Positions 53,373 to 61,844 of a stretch of DNA of 64,000 nt are shown piece after piece. The stretch is taken from assembly GCF_000023025.1 (NCBI RefSeq), contig NC_012997.1:2663125-2727124 (forward strand), written 5' to 3'. Made by a program: the position numbers and the translations under genes. Each line of letters starts with the position of its first letter. The first letter of the stretch is position 1. This DNA is from Teredinibacter turnerae T7901. Lineage in GTDB: Bacteria > Pseudomonadota > Gammaproteobacteria > Pseudomonadales > Cellvibrionaceae. The notes beneath the pieces were generated by a model. That model worked only from the letters and a program-made list of their open reading frames with translations. It did no database searches and was not told where the DNA came from.

Positions 53373-54238
53373 GGCTCACCTGTGCGAGACCGTCGCACGA
53401 TAAAAAAGTATTGCGCAGCCGCAAATAGAATTCCCGCAACTAGGCCACCAAGGTGAGCGCCGTTGGCTACGGAGACCGAAAAAAGCAAATCGATTATGCC
53501 CAGGTAACCCAAAGCGAGCCACACCAGCATAAACACGAAAATTCCAGGAGGAGTTTTTATTAGCGGATGATCGGATACCCGATTCCACACCAGTAAGTAG
53601 CCCAGGTAGGCATATACCACGCCAGAAAGCCCACCAAATTGGACGCTCCCACCACCACTAAAATACTGTACGAGATTGGCGCCGATGGCACTAAACAAAA
53701 ATAATACGAGGGTACTTTTACGGCCGGTGAACACTTCGATACGCCGCCCTAACTCCCATATCCACAGGCAGTTAAAAAGTGCGTGCATAACACCAAAGTG
53801 CAAAAAAGCTGGCGTTAAGAGACGCCACCACTGGTGTGTCTGGCGTAGCTCATCCAATGGCTGCATAAAAAAGTAGTCGGGCAATCCCGCAGGCCAGATA
53901 TATGTAATATACCCATAGCCACACAGCCCTAACACAATAGTCGCGAGAGTAAATGGAAAAATGCGTAAAGAATCCGCGAAGCCTATTTGATCCCTGGTTT
54001 GATTATTGGCGGCGAATCGCTGTTGCTCGATCTTTTCGTTATCAGTCGCTGACTCAGCGTTTGCGTCACCGTTAAAATAGCGCTCCACCCACACAGCATC
54101 GGCCGCATGCGCCAGCCACAACACCTGACACCCTCGCTCTTCAGTAAACCGATGCGCGACCTTATGGGTGGCCAAATAATTATTTAAACCCTGCAATGAT
54201 TCAGCTGCGGGGAATTCTGCGGCTTTAATCCAATTCAT
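53369..54238 (-). CDS. Rhomboid-family intramembrane serine protease
   Basis: A 289-residue GlpG-type rhomboid. The N-terminal cytoplasmic part (about 1-100) resembles the GlpG cytosolic domain. Six membrane segments follow, with the HALFNCLWIWELGRRIE block (TM2), the catalytic serine in QFGGLSGVVYAYLGYLL (about 205), and the catalytic histidine in VANGAHLGGLVAGILF (about 260). Both catalytic residues are present. It cleaves membrane substrates; the target is unknown. It is adjacent to the phosphoesterase gene. Confidence 0.93.
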   Translation of the reverse strand: MNWIKAAEFPAAESLQGLNNYLATHKVAHRFTEERGCQVLWLAHAADAVWVERYFNGDANAESATDNEKIEQQRFAANNQTRDQIGFADSLRIFPFTLATIVLGLCGYGYITYIWPAGLPDYFFMQPLDELRQTHQWWRLLTPAFLHFGVMHALFNCLWIWELGRRIEVFTGRKSTLVLFLFSAIGANLVQYFSGGGSVQFGGLSGVVYAYLGYLLVWNRVSDHPLIKTPPGIFVFMLVWLALGYLGIIDLLFSVSVANGAHLGGLVAGILFAAAQYFFIVRRSRTGEP

Positions 54239-55228
54239 TTAATCAAACCGACCGGGGACAGGGTCTTGGGTAACCTGCTCCCACGCGAACTTATCGGCGC
54301 TGAGAACAGTTTCGCCATCATACCTATAGCAGGTTAATCGGCCGTATTTTACGGCGCTATAATCGAGACACGCGAGGTTGTCTTTGAGAGGCCTGGGTTC
54401 ACCATCAAGCCAGTAGTGCCCAATAAAAACGGGTATCTGCTCTGAGCTGTATGACACCAACGCGAGTTTTTGCTCACGCGTAAGTGTTTGTACACCGATG
54501 TCTTCCGGTAGAGGGTCCGGTTGAAAAACTACATCTTCAAGTGTTTCCGGTGAATCGGCCCAAAATTTGGTACGAAAAAAGCCTCTCTCCAAACCATCGC
54601 GACCGAGGATTTTACGTCCGTCCGGTAGGGATAGATCTGTACCTCGGGTCACCCGATCCATAAAGCGCGCGGCAAAAGTACCGGTAATAGCAGAGTCGCG
54701 CACGAAGCTGGCATCGACCGTGTTGCCGTCATACGTTGTAACAAATTCGTCGATAAGCTGCTGATCCCAACATGCGTGCACAGCGCGAAAGCCTGAGAGT
54801 TCCAGAAATACGGGCAGCGTTTGGAACCAGTCCAGAAACATACGCCACTCTTCGGGGTAAGACGCAAACTGATTGAGCGTTTCCGCGATTAACCGGTTAT
54901 TGCGCGGCGTGTGTTCACGCACCCAGGTTTTGCCAGATATTTTGGGTGCTTTCGTGGTGTAGCCCAGGGCATCGTATTCGTGATTGCCCATTACACAGTG
55001 TGCGCAACCGGCATCGACCATATTTTTTACCACGTGCAGCGATTCCCGGATGCGCGGCCCTCGATCCACGATATCACCTAGAAATACGACTTTGCGCCCC
55101 TGCGGGTGGCTAAAGAGCGGCCAGCCTTCGGCTGACATGCGCTCCTCGTACCCCAGGCGCTCCAACAGCAGACACAAGGTGTTCGCACACCCGTGAATAT
55201 CGCCGATGATGTCGTAGCCACTATTCAT
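54239..55228 (-). CDS. Metallophosphoesterase (serine/threonine phosphatase-like)
   Basis: A 329-residue calcineurin-fold phosphoesterase. The metal motifs are in order: YDIIGDIHGCANTL (about 4), VVFLGDIVDRGPRIRESLHV (about 46), and VMGNHEYDALGY (about 80), with a later His pair (FIGHYWLDGEP, about 265). The start MNSGYD is chosen because it precedes the first motif; the ATG lies 2 bases after nadK. Such proteins include Ser/Thr phosphatases and ApaH-like enzymes; the substrate is unknown. Confidence 0.88.
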   Translation of the reverse strand: MNSGYDIIGDIHGCANTLCLLLERLGYEERMSAEGWPLFSHPQGRKVVFLGDIVDRGPRIRESLHVVKNMVDAGCAHCVMGNHEYDALGYTTKAPKISGKTWVREHTPRNNRLIAETLNQFASYPEEWRMFLDWFQTLPVFLELSGFRAVHACWDQQLIDEFVTTYDGNTVDASFVRDSAITGTFAARFMDRVTRGTDLSLPDGRKILGRDGLERGFFRTKFWADSPETLEDVVFQPDPLPEDIGVQTLTREQKLALVSYSSEQIPVFIGHYWLDGEPRPLKDNLACLDYSAVKYGRLTCYRYDGETVLSADKFAWEQVTQDPVPGRFD

Positions 55229-55230
55229 GC

Positions 55231-56112
55231 CTAATTGCCCGTATGGCTCGCCCACCCTAGCTTAGAGCGGCAGGTTTCGTAAAAGTTGTGCCCTTCAGGG
55301 TGAATCAGTTTCAACCGTTTTTCAGATTTCGTGATAAAAACAGTATCGCCCGGCTGGGTCATGGTCTGACTCTGCCCGTCGCAGGTTACCAGCGGGTTCA
55401 AATTATTATTTTCACAGACGATCAATCGGATCTCACTGTTGCCGCCAACCACTATCGGGCGGCTGCTTAACGTATGTGGGTACAGCGGGACTAGTACCAC
55501 AGCATCGAGATTGGGGTGCATAATCGGCCCCCCACCACTTAAAGCGTAGGCGGTTGAACCGGTGGGCGATGAAATAATCAAACCGTCGGAACGCTGGCGA
55601 TAGACAAACTCGTCGTCGATATATAACTCAAACTCTATCATGCGAATCAGCTTGCCTGGGTGAATCACCACATCATTGAGTGCAAGCCCGGTAGACATCA
55701 CTTCGTCATCGCGCAACAGCGTGGATTCCAACAAAAACCGCTGTTCCAGGAGATATCGACCAGAGAGAACTTCGCCTACCTTGTTTTCAATGTCTTCGGG
55801 GCTGATGTCCGTGAGGAACCCCAATCTGCCGCGATTAATACCAAGAATTTGCACATCGTGCCCGGCAAACGCTCGCGCTGCCGACAACAAACTGCCATCA
55901 CCGCCAACCACAATGATTAAATCGCAGGCCTGCGCGAGTTCCGGACGCGTTGCTACCGGCAGATCGCAATCGGGCAATATCGTGGAAGTTTCTTTATCCA
56001 GTAATACTTCGAGCTTCTGATCGGTTAAAAACGCGATTAGCCGTTTAAGCGAATATTGAGTGCTGGCACTGGCAAGACGCCCGATAAGCCCGATAGTATT
56101 GAAACTTTGCAT
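55231..56112 (-). CDS. nadK: NAD kinase
   Basis: NAD kinase makes NADP from NAD. About 293 residues with the NADK signature IIVVGGDGSLLSAARAF (about 68), GINRGRLGFLTDI (about 90), the LNDVVIHPG region (about 150), and DGLIISSPTGSTAYALSGGG (about 180). The start MQSFNTI is chosen because AAGGGG lies 6 bases upstream; the ATG two codons earlier would leave no room for the ribosome site. It is the first gene of the nadK-phosphoesterase-rhomboid-DUF1315-pepN unit. Confidence 0.95.
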   Translation of the reverse strand: MQSFNTIGLIGRLASASTQYSLKRLIAFLTDQKLEVLLDKETSTILPDCDLPVATRPELAQACDLIIVVGGDGSLLSAARAFAGHDVQILGINRGRLGFLTDISPEDIENKVGEVLSGRYLLEQRFLLESTLLRDDEVMSTGLALNDVVIHPGKLIRMIEFELYIDDEFVYRQRSDGLIISSPTGSTAYALSGGGPIMHPNLDAVVLVPLYPHTLSSRPIVVGGNSEIRLIVCENNNLNPLVTCDGQSQTMTQPGDTVFITKSEKRLKLIHPEGHNFYETCRSKLGWASHTGN

Positions 56113-56157
56113 GAACATCCCCTTGCAGGGTTTAATCAAAAGTGGCGCCCATTCTAT

Positions 56158-57063
56158 ATGAGCAACAACCCTATCTCCAATCGGTACACCGAGCTTCCTT
56201 GCGCTTGGGCATTGCAGTCGCCGAACCTGATGCAAAGCACCCTGGGCGACTATCACGATTTTTGCTCAAAATATCCGCAGGAAATCCACGCCTTGGGTGA
56301 ACAGGAGAATGTACCAACTGCAACACCCCCACCCATCCGACTTCCGCTCGGCATTTATTTTGAGCAGGAACTTGCCAAAGCGTTCAACCTGGCGCCCGAG
56401 CACTGGCGTATTCGTTTAAAAAATTACCCCATATACGCAGGCAAGCACACACTGGGCGAGCTGGATTTCTTGCTTGAAGCTGCCGATAAAACGTTACTCC
56501 ATGTGGAAGCGGCGATTAAATTTTATTTGTTAACACCCACCGCAGCCACCCCAGTAGCGTGGTCCAACTGGGTTGGCCCCAATGCAGCTGACCGCCTGGA
56601 TATAAAACTTGAGCGCATGATTGGTCACCAATTGCCGATGGCCGCGTCTGTAACGGCGGAGTTAACCGAGGCAGCAGAGAGAGAAGCCGGTGCGGTTATT
56701 CAATCTCTCTACCTGATGAAAGGCGTTTTCTTCAGCCACTGGCAAACCACGCCCAAGCTTCCCGCCAAAGCCAATGCTGGAGCCACAACCGGCGAGTGGA
56801 TGTACGAATCGGAGTTTTGGCGGGAGCTGGCGAAAGGCGAACGCTTATGGCGCCCATTGAGCAAGTTGGAGTGGCTCGCTGCAACTAAACCCGGATGGCT
56901 AGTTGAACCTGACGCTATGCTTGATCACACCAGGGTTTCGTCATTGATGGCGCAGACTGAGCGAGGCTTTCCGCGCTTGTTTCTAAGCGTGCCATACGGG
57001 ACTCGCACCGACAGCACGCAACTCACCATGGTTGTAAACGATCATTGGCCGGAGACCAAATGA
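56158..57063 (+). CDS. DUF1853 family protein
   Basis: A 301-residue conserved protein. The family core is visible: RYTELPCAWALQSPNL at the start, FEQELAKAFNL, and then YPIYAGKHTLGELDFLLEA and LLHVEAAIKFYLL (about 85-130), a PD-(D/E)XK-like arrangement (GELDFL with E-x-x-x-K). The nuclease-like fold is an inference from this pattern. It is divergent from nadK, which is typical for the family. Its stop overlaps the end of the convergent cNMP-binding gene by 22 bases. Confidence 0.85.
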   Translation: MSNNPISNRYTELPCAWALQSPNLMQSTLGDYHDFCSKYPQEIHALGEQENVPTATPPPIRLPLGIYFEQELAKAFNLAPEHWRIRLKNYPIYAGKHTLGELDFLLEAADKTLLHVEAAIKFYLLTPTAATPVAWSNWVGPNAADRLDIKLERMIGHQLPMAASVTAELTEAAEREAGAVIQSLYLMKGVFFSHWQTTPKLPAKANAGATTGEWMYESEFWRELAKGERLWRPLSKLEWLAATKPGWLVEPDAMLDHTRVSSLMAQTERGFPRLFLSVPYGTRTDSTQLTMVVNDHWPETK

Positions 57064-58205
57064 CCATCGCGCAGTACATAGTTTTCGCCAGCAACTAATT
57101 GGTCGCCTAAATTGGCGCCGTCTATTCCGCCGGCGAGCGACATAACGTTATAGCCTTCTTTGCCCAGCAGATAGGCTGCCGCGCGGCTGCGACGCCCGCT
57201 GTTGCAGTAAAAAACATAGCGGTTGCCCGGCGACAGCAAACGTTTTTTCATACTCAGTAAACTGAGTGGAATATTGCCCGAACACGCCAAATGACCAGTC
57301 GCGTACTCTTCGTCTGTACGCACATCAATCAATGTGGGAAACTCCGGTAGCCCTCCCAACTCATTGGCTGCCACCTCATCAACGCTTGCTTCGTGCAGCA
57401 GGAGATCAAAATCCGCTTGCTCCAATCGCATTAACACGCCGTCGGTAGTCATCGTAATGCTGGCGTTCCTCGGCTTCTCATACACCAGAGCGTCTTCCCC
57501 GAAACAGCGGCCGGGCCCAATTTTAGCGACATTTTCTACGGTTCCGGTGACTTCGTTGTACACGCCTACAACCGCCTCACCTTCTTTGATGAAATAGCAG
57601 CAATCACCTATCTCTCCCTGGCGCAGAATCCGCTCTCCCGCGTGCACGACCATCGGCGTGAGACGGGCGAAAATCTGCTCAACGTTTACAGGCGGAACTT
57701 TCAAAAACAAGTTGGAATTGACCACCGTTTGCATCCATTCGATGTCTTCATCCAGGTCCCGCTGCAGCGCAAGTTCGGACATCAAGTATTGTGAGATCTG
57801 GCTCCAGCTGAGGGATCGATCCAGCAGATCGCTGTCAATTCGTACCACGGTCGTGTCTGATGTTGCAACAGCGGAACAAGGCCGGGGCTGCTGGTGGGCC
57901 AAGGGTGCGCTCGTCGCTTCCGCACGCACCCGCTCAGGAAGACCAACACCATTGAACAATTCCACCTCGCCGAACAAAAGGTAGATATGCTGATGATCAA
58001 CACTGCCTTCAGCAAACAACAGGTCGCCTGCAGACAGCGCCTGTACAGCAATATGAGGGGCGAGGTCGGTCAAGAAGCGTGGTTGTAATGCGTTAAGCGG
58101 CACCAACGTGCGCGCAGTGGCAACCGCATGCTCATGCAATGTATCGATGCTGGTTTCACAGGCATAGTAAGGTTCGTGTACAGAGGCGCCGCTGGTAAAT
58201 ATCAT
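57042..58205 (-). CDS. Cyclic nucleotide-binding and rhodanese fusion protein
   Basis: A 387-residue protein with two CAP-like cNMP-binding domains (about 40-140 and 165-275; the second is typical, GERILRQGEIGDCCYFIKEG and GPGRCFGEDALVYEKPRNAS) and a C-terminal rhodanese domain (about 285-375) with the active-site loop VFYCNSGRRSRAAAYLL, catalytic cysteine in CNSGRR. No DNA-binding domain is present. It could couple a ligand signal to sulfur transfer or a redox switch (inference). It lies 12 bases after the PLP-enzyme gene start region, probably the same operon. Confidence 0.9.
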   Translation of the reverse strand: MIFTSGASVHEPYYACETSIDTLHEHAVATARTLVPLNALQPRFLTDLAPHIAVQALSAGDLLFAEGSVDHQHIYLLFGEVELFNGVGLPERVRAEATSAPLAHQQPRPCSAVATSDTTVVRIDSDLLDRSLSWSQISQYLMSELALQRDLDEDIEWMQTVVNSNLFLKVPPVNVEQIFARLTPMVVHAGERILRQGEIGDCCYFIKEGEAVVGVYNEVTGTVENVAKIGPGRCFGEDALVYEKPRNASITMTTDGVLMRLEQADFDLLLHEASVDEVAANELGGLPEFPTLIDVRTDEEYATGHLACSGNIPLSLLSMKKRLLSPGNRYVFYCNSGRRSRAAAYLLGKEGYNVMSLAGGIDGANLGDQLVAGENYVLRDGHLVSGQ

Positions 58206-58217
58206 TATTGTTAACTC

Positions 58218-59198
58218 TTACAACTGGAAACCCCGACGGCCTTGCAATCCCCCGGAGTGGACAACAGTAATCTTAGTTCCGCCTGGCCAGACTCCCTGGG
58301 CTGCAAGCGTATCCAGAGCGAACAATAGCTTAGCGGTATAGATGGGATCGAGCTTTATGCGGCTTTCCGTCTCAAAATTTTGAACAAAGTCAGCTAAATA
58401 GCCAGGAAAACGACCAAACCCACCACAGTGGAAATCCCCTTCGATATGCCAATCGATCAGGGGTTTATCGTTGCCAAGCAACGATTCCACAGCCTTAGTC
58501 AACCCGATCTCTGCATTCTTTAATGCGCTCACGCCGATTACGCTAACATCTTCGCGGGCACCGCCGGACATCCCTTTGAGAACACCGGCAAGCGTTGTCG
58601 CGGTGCCACATGCGAGCATTACCACCGACTTAGTGTCTGGCGCACATTTCGGCTCGCTAGCCAGGAAACGCCCCAACCCAACCGCACCTTCAGTGCCTCG
58701 CTCGCCACCGCCGCCCTCTTCCACCCAATAGTAGTCACCCTGTGAGCGACGCCACTCGACGTCCTCTTTAGCGCGATACTGTGCGCGACTGACAAACTTT
58801 AGCACAACATTCAACGCCTCGAGATCTGTCAGTGTTGGCGATAAATCATCACACCGCTCCCCGCGAACATAAGCCACCAGAGGTACGCCGAGGAAGTGGC
58901 ACGCGTAGGCGAGTGCGTGCAGGTGATTGGAGTACGCGCCACCAAAACTTGCGACAGGCCGTTTTTCGCCACTCGCAAGATAGTGTCGCAGGTACCCCCA
59001 GAGCTTAAAGATTTTGTTGCCGCCGAGAGTGGGACACAGCGCGTCCAGCCGTACCATGGATACGTCCAGCATTGCAGCCGAACTGGCCGGGGTGGAAATA
59101 CGCTCAATAGGTGTGGTGCGCAATAAAGGTAATAACGAATCGCCCAATAAAACGGACTTTAGGTTAGCTGCCAGCGTACTTGAGGGTTTGATTGCCAT
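58218..59198 (-). CDS. PLP-dependent D-cysteine desulfhydrase / ACC deaminase-like enzyme
   Basis: A 326-residue fold-type II PLP enzyme. The Schiff-base lysine is in LGGNKIFKLWGYLRHYL (about 58), with the SNHLHALAY loop SFGGAYSNHLHALAYAC, the glycine-rich VMLACGTATTLAGVLKG for the phosphate, and VHSGGLQGRRGF at the end. The start MAIKPSS is chosen; it lies inside the end of the coiled-coil gene by about 35 bases. Relatives deaminate D-cysteine or 1-aminocyclopropane-1-carboxylate. A D-amino-acid or sulfur substrate would fit with the neighbouring rhodanese (inference). Confidence 0.82.
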   Translation of the reverse strand: MAIKPSSTLAANLKSVLLGDSLLPLLRTTPIERISTPASSAAMLDVSMVRLDALCPTLGGNKIFKLWGYLRHYLASGEKRPVASFGGAYSNHLHALAYACHFLGVPLVAYVRGERCDDLSPTLTDLEALNVVLKFVSRAQYRAKEDVEWRRSQGDYYWVEEGGGGERGTEGAVGLGRFLASEPKCAPDTKSVVMLACGTATTLAGVLKGMSGGAREDVSVIGVSALKNAEIGLTKAVESLLGNDKPLIDWHIEGDFHCGGFGRFPGYLADFVQNFETESRIKLDPIYTAKLLFALDTLAAQGVWPGGTKITVVHSGGLQGRRGFQL

Positions 59199-60561
59199 TG
59201 ATATCTTTGTGGGCGGTGCAGCGGTCCTGATCCCCACAATGGAAATCGGCAGGATTGGCGATGCGCGGAATATTGTCACCGCACATACTACCATTTTCGT
59301 CAATCGCGCTACACACGGGAGCCTGGTAGTGCTCAAGCCAAGCAAGGTAGCGCTCTTCGGAAACCCCACACTGTTCCGCTGCATAAGCAGAAGCGTTTTC
59401 CATATAACGGGTTATATCCGCAACAGGAATAGTGATATGACCGGCACCAGGCTGATAACTGACGAAGCTGATACCTGCACCGACCATATGCCCTAGGATA
59501 TCGTCGCCGCCATGGCTTACCAGCAGCTGATTTTGGGTGCGTAAACGGGCTATTTCGTCGCGCAGAAGACTTTCTTCCTCAACGCGATTCACCAGCTCGA
59601 CTTCACGCATTCGCAGCAGATCGCTTAATTCCCTCGTAGCGGCAGAAATTTTTGCGTCTATCTCCGCTTGATGATTCTCGCGCAGCGTATTAACCAGCGA
59701 GGTACCCTCGCCTTCTACTTTTTCCAGCTTGTGTTCAAAGTACTCGCGCAGCCCTTCTATTTTTTTGGCCTGCCCGTCGATGGTGTCTTTTAACTCAAGA
59801 TTACGTGCCTGCTCTTCAGAAAGCGCCCGATTTTTTTCCTCGATAATAGCGCGGTACTCTTCGACCTGCTCGCTATGAGCCCGCTTCAAGGTAGCAATGG
59901 AATCCTCACTTTCACGCGCCAATGTTGAGTTTCGAAGGCGCTGATCTTTAAGCATAAGCGCCATCTGATTGCGCAGCTCTTTCGCATATTCCGAGCGAAT
60001 CTCGTCACTCAGCTGGCGGTGAAGCTGTTCCGCATTCGCTGGTGCGCCTGCACCAGCAGCAGAGTCTAAATCGGGATCATCACGAAACTGAATACCAAGA
60101 CGGTTCCGCGTTGCGGCTTTTTTCAAGGCGTTCAATTGATTAGCTGCTGCAGTTAGCGTTGGGTCCCACAACGCCGCCTGAAAATATTTAATCGGACACT
60201 GACTGGCGCACACCAGTCGAATCGGACCAGCGCCAAGATCAGGGCCGCGTAATGCATTGTCTGTGAGTTGGCGCAGGGGCACATTCCAGCTCGCATCGAC
60301 CTCCCCTTTTGCATTGAAATCAATGCGAAAAAAAATTGCCGTTTTAATGCGATAGCGTGCGTCGATCTCGACAAATACGGCACGCGCCTGACGGTTCTGC
60401 CAATCATGCGACAAAACGTAACCGTCGAGCAGTGCTTCGAATTCGGTATAGAGCATTTCTTTGGCGATAAATCCGTTTTCTCCAAAGAACATTACGGCTT
60501 GTGCTAACTCATCATGATCGCAAATCAAAGGCCGACACCCAAAGTGGTAGAGTTCTTCCAC
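59164..60561 (-). CDS. Coiled-coil protein with cysteine-rich C-terminus, function unknown
   Basis: A 465-residue protein. An N-terminal globular part (about 1-150; ends with PIRLVCASQCPIKYFQAALW) leads to a long coiled coil (about 185-345; for example EEYRAIIEEKNRALSEEQAR and EEESLLRDEIARLRTQNQLL). A C-terminal domain carries a Cys/His set VCSAIDENGSMCGDNIP and FHCGDQDRCTAHK, suggesting a zinc-binding module. The start is GTG; an internal ATG (VMFFGENG, residue 24) is possible. No family is recognised. Its end overlaps the PLP-enzyme start. Confidence 0.7.
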   Translation of the reverse strand: MEELYHFGCRPLICDHDELAQAVMFFGENGFIAKEMLYTEFEALLDGYVLSHDWQNRQARAVFVEIDARYRIKTAIFFRIDFNAKGEVDASWNVPLRQLTDNALRGPDLGAGPIRLVCASQCPIKYFQAALWDPTLTAAANQLNALKKAATRNRLGIQFRDDPDLDSAAGAGAPANAEQLHRQLSDEIRSEYAKELRNQMALMLKDQRLRNSTLARESEDSIATLKRAHSEQVEEYRAIIEEKNRALSEEQARNLELKDTIDGQAKKIEGLREYFEHKLEKVEGEGTSLVNTLRENHQAEIDAKISAATRELSDLLRMREVELVNRVEEESLLRDEIARLRTQNQLLVSHGGDDILGHMVGAGISFVSYQPGAGHITIPVADITRYMENASAYAAEQCGVSEERYLAWLEHYQAPVCSAIDENGSMCGDNIPRIANPADFHCGDQDRCTAHKDINGNQTLKYAGS

Positions 60562-60716
60562 AATTATCGACTAGGGATTGTAATTGCGATGTGACAAGCC
60601 CTTCATTATCGCAATTAAAAATATATAGAGATGTGCTGGGTTGAGGGAAGCGTCAGGAAGGATTTAGAGAGGACTGAATAGAAAAATAAGTGTAGGGTTG
60701 ACTGGCAAGAGTGCGT

Positions 60717-60842
60717 TTAAAAACAAGCGCACTCGTCCAGTTCATCTTCTTCGTGGATATCAGCTTCCATGGCATCGCTGTAATAATCATCCAGCTCCAT
60801 GGATTCGCTCTCACCGAGCAGGTCTTCGACATAATCGTGCAT
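60717..60842 (-). CDS. Small acidic protein, 41 aa
   Basis: A 41-residue frame with a perfect ribosome site AAAGGAG 8 bases before the ATG. The product (MHDYVEDLLGESESMELDDY at the start, ECACF at the end) has 17 Asp/Glu and no Lys or Arg, and ends in Cys-Ala-Cys-Phe. No family is recognised. A 7-bp inverted repeat (60708-60733, GAGTGCG and CGCACTC) spans its stop codon. It is a monocistronic, very acidic peptide that may act on nucleic acid-binding or basic protein partners (inference). Confidence 0.68.
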   Translation of the reverse strand: MHDYVEDLLGESESMELDDYYSDAMEADIHEEDELDECACF

Positions 60843-60960
60843 ATATAGCTCCTTTTTTTGTCATTGCTTCTTTTGCACTAAGGTAACTATAGCAACACTC
60901 CTGTGACACTATCGTTACGCACCCAAGCAAAATAATTAGACAAAGAGAAAAGAGCGACGT

Positions 60961-61215
60961 TCAGTGCAAAGTTGACGAATGTTCCATGTCGGTTTCGTCT
61001 GAGAAATCTGGTTGCTCATGCTGTTCCTGAATATCGCTGGCGGCGTCCAGCCCAGCTTCGATCATCGCTTTGGCAATTTCAAAACGAGCGTCGTTCAGGA
61101 AATACAGAGACTCTTCAGAAAAGCGAATGCAAACCAGTGGCTCCCCCCCCTCATCAACACGCTGGAGAGCGATTTCACCATTTTCCAATTCGACAATTTC
61201 GTAAAGTGAGGACAT
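60961..61215 (-). CDS. Conserved small protein near topA
   Basis: An 84-residue acidic protein: YEIVELENGEIALQRVDEGG, then LVCIRFSEESLYFLNDARFE and IAKAMIEAGLDAAS. In pseudomonads a similar small protein lies between lexA/sulA and topA, so this may be its homologue (from memory of gene order). No function is known. The tail is Asp/Glu/Ser/His-rich. It is separated from the DUF6586-like gene by about 115 bases. Confidence 0.68.
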   Translation of the reverse strand: MSSLYEIVELENGEIALQRVDEGGEPLVCIRFSEESLYFLNDARFEIAKAMIEAGLDAASDIQEQHEQPDFSDETDMEHSSTLH

Positions 61216-61331
61216 GCGTTACCGTAAATTCTATAGCGTTTGGTTCGGTTTCCAGTGTACCACCTCACGCCGACGAATAACACGCAGTCGCGCTATTTGG
61301 GGATTTATGACGTGAGAGCACGCATGTAATG

Positions 61332-61823
61332 TTAGTACTCTTGGGCAAGATCCCGCTGGTTGGCGATGCATCTGACCAGGCAGGATCGGATATTCTCAAT
61401 CGACTCGAGGCTGGCTTCGGACCAAAAATCACCAGTGGCACCACTTACCGCAATAAAATTAGCGGAAGCCTCATGTTCTGGCGAGGGGCGTGGCGCCTGC
61501 CCCTTTCTGATTTGATTGGTAAAACGGCCCAATTGAGCAAGCCACGATGACTCATTCCGTTGAAGTTCGCGCAGCTCTGACAGCCGAGAATCCTCTCCCG
61601 GCTCGGGGATATCTGCGGCTAAAGCACCCAAAACATCAGAAGATGGCTTAGCGCCCGAAATTTCTCCGCAGTAGCACACCAAAGCCAGATCGAGCTGGAG
61701 AATCACCGCCTGGAGATAGGCACGCTGCGTTTGCGGGTGCGTGCCGTCGAGACAAGCAGAACGGGCTCCATCAGCCAGCAATAACTGCGCGAACAACAAG
61801 TGTTCGTCAACGCGCACTGCCAT
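61332..61823 (-). CDS. DUF6586-like protein upstream of the small conserved protein
   Basis: A 163-residue largely helical protein (MAVRVDEHLLFAQLLLADGA; QRAYLQAVILQLDLALVCYC; SRLSELRELQRNESSWLAQL), with a C-terminal SLESIENIRSCLVRC. It resembles the conserved protein found beside topA in Pseudomonas (DUF6586), based on context and overall pattern. The start MAVRVDEHL is chosen; a further upstream ATG is possible. Function unknown. Confidence 0.58.
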   Translation of the reverse strand: MAVRVDEHLLFAQLLLADGARSACLDGTHPQTQRAYLQAVILQLDLALVCYCGEISGAKPSSDVLGALAADIPEPGEDSRLSELRELQRNESSWLAQLGRFTNQIRKGQAPRPSPEHEASANFIAVSGATGDFWSEASLESIENIRSCLVRCIANQRDLAQEY

Positions 61824-61844
61824 ATTATCGGCCAATGGCACCAC

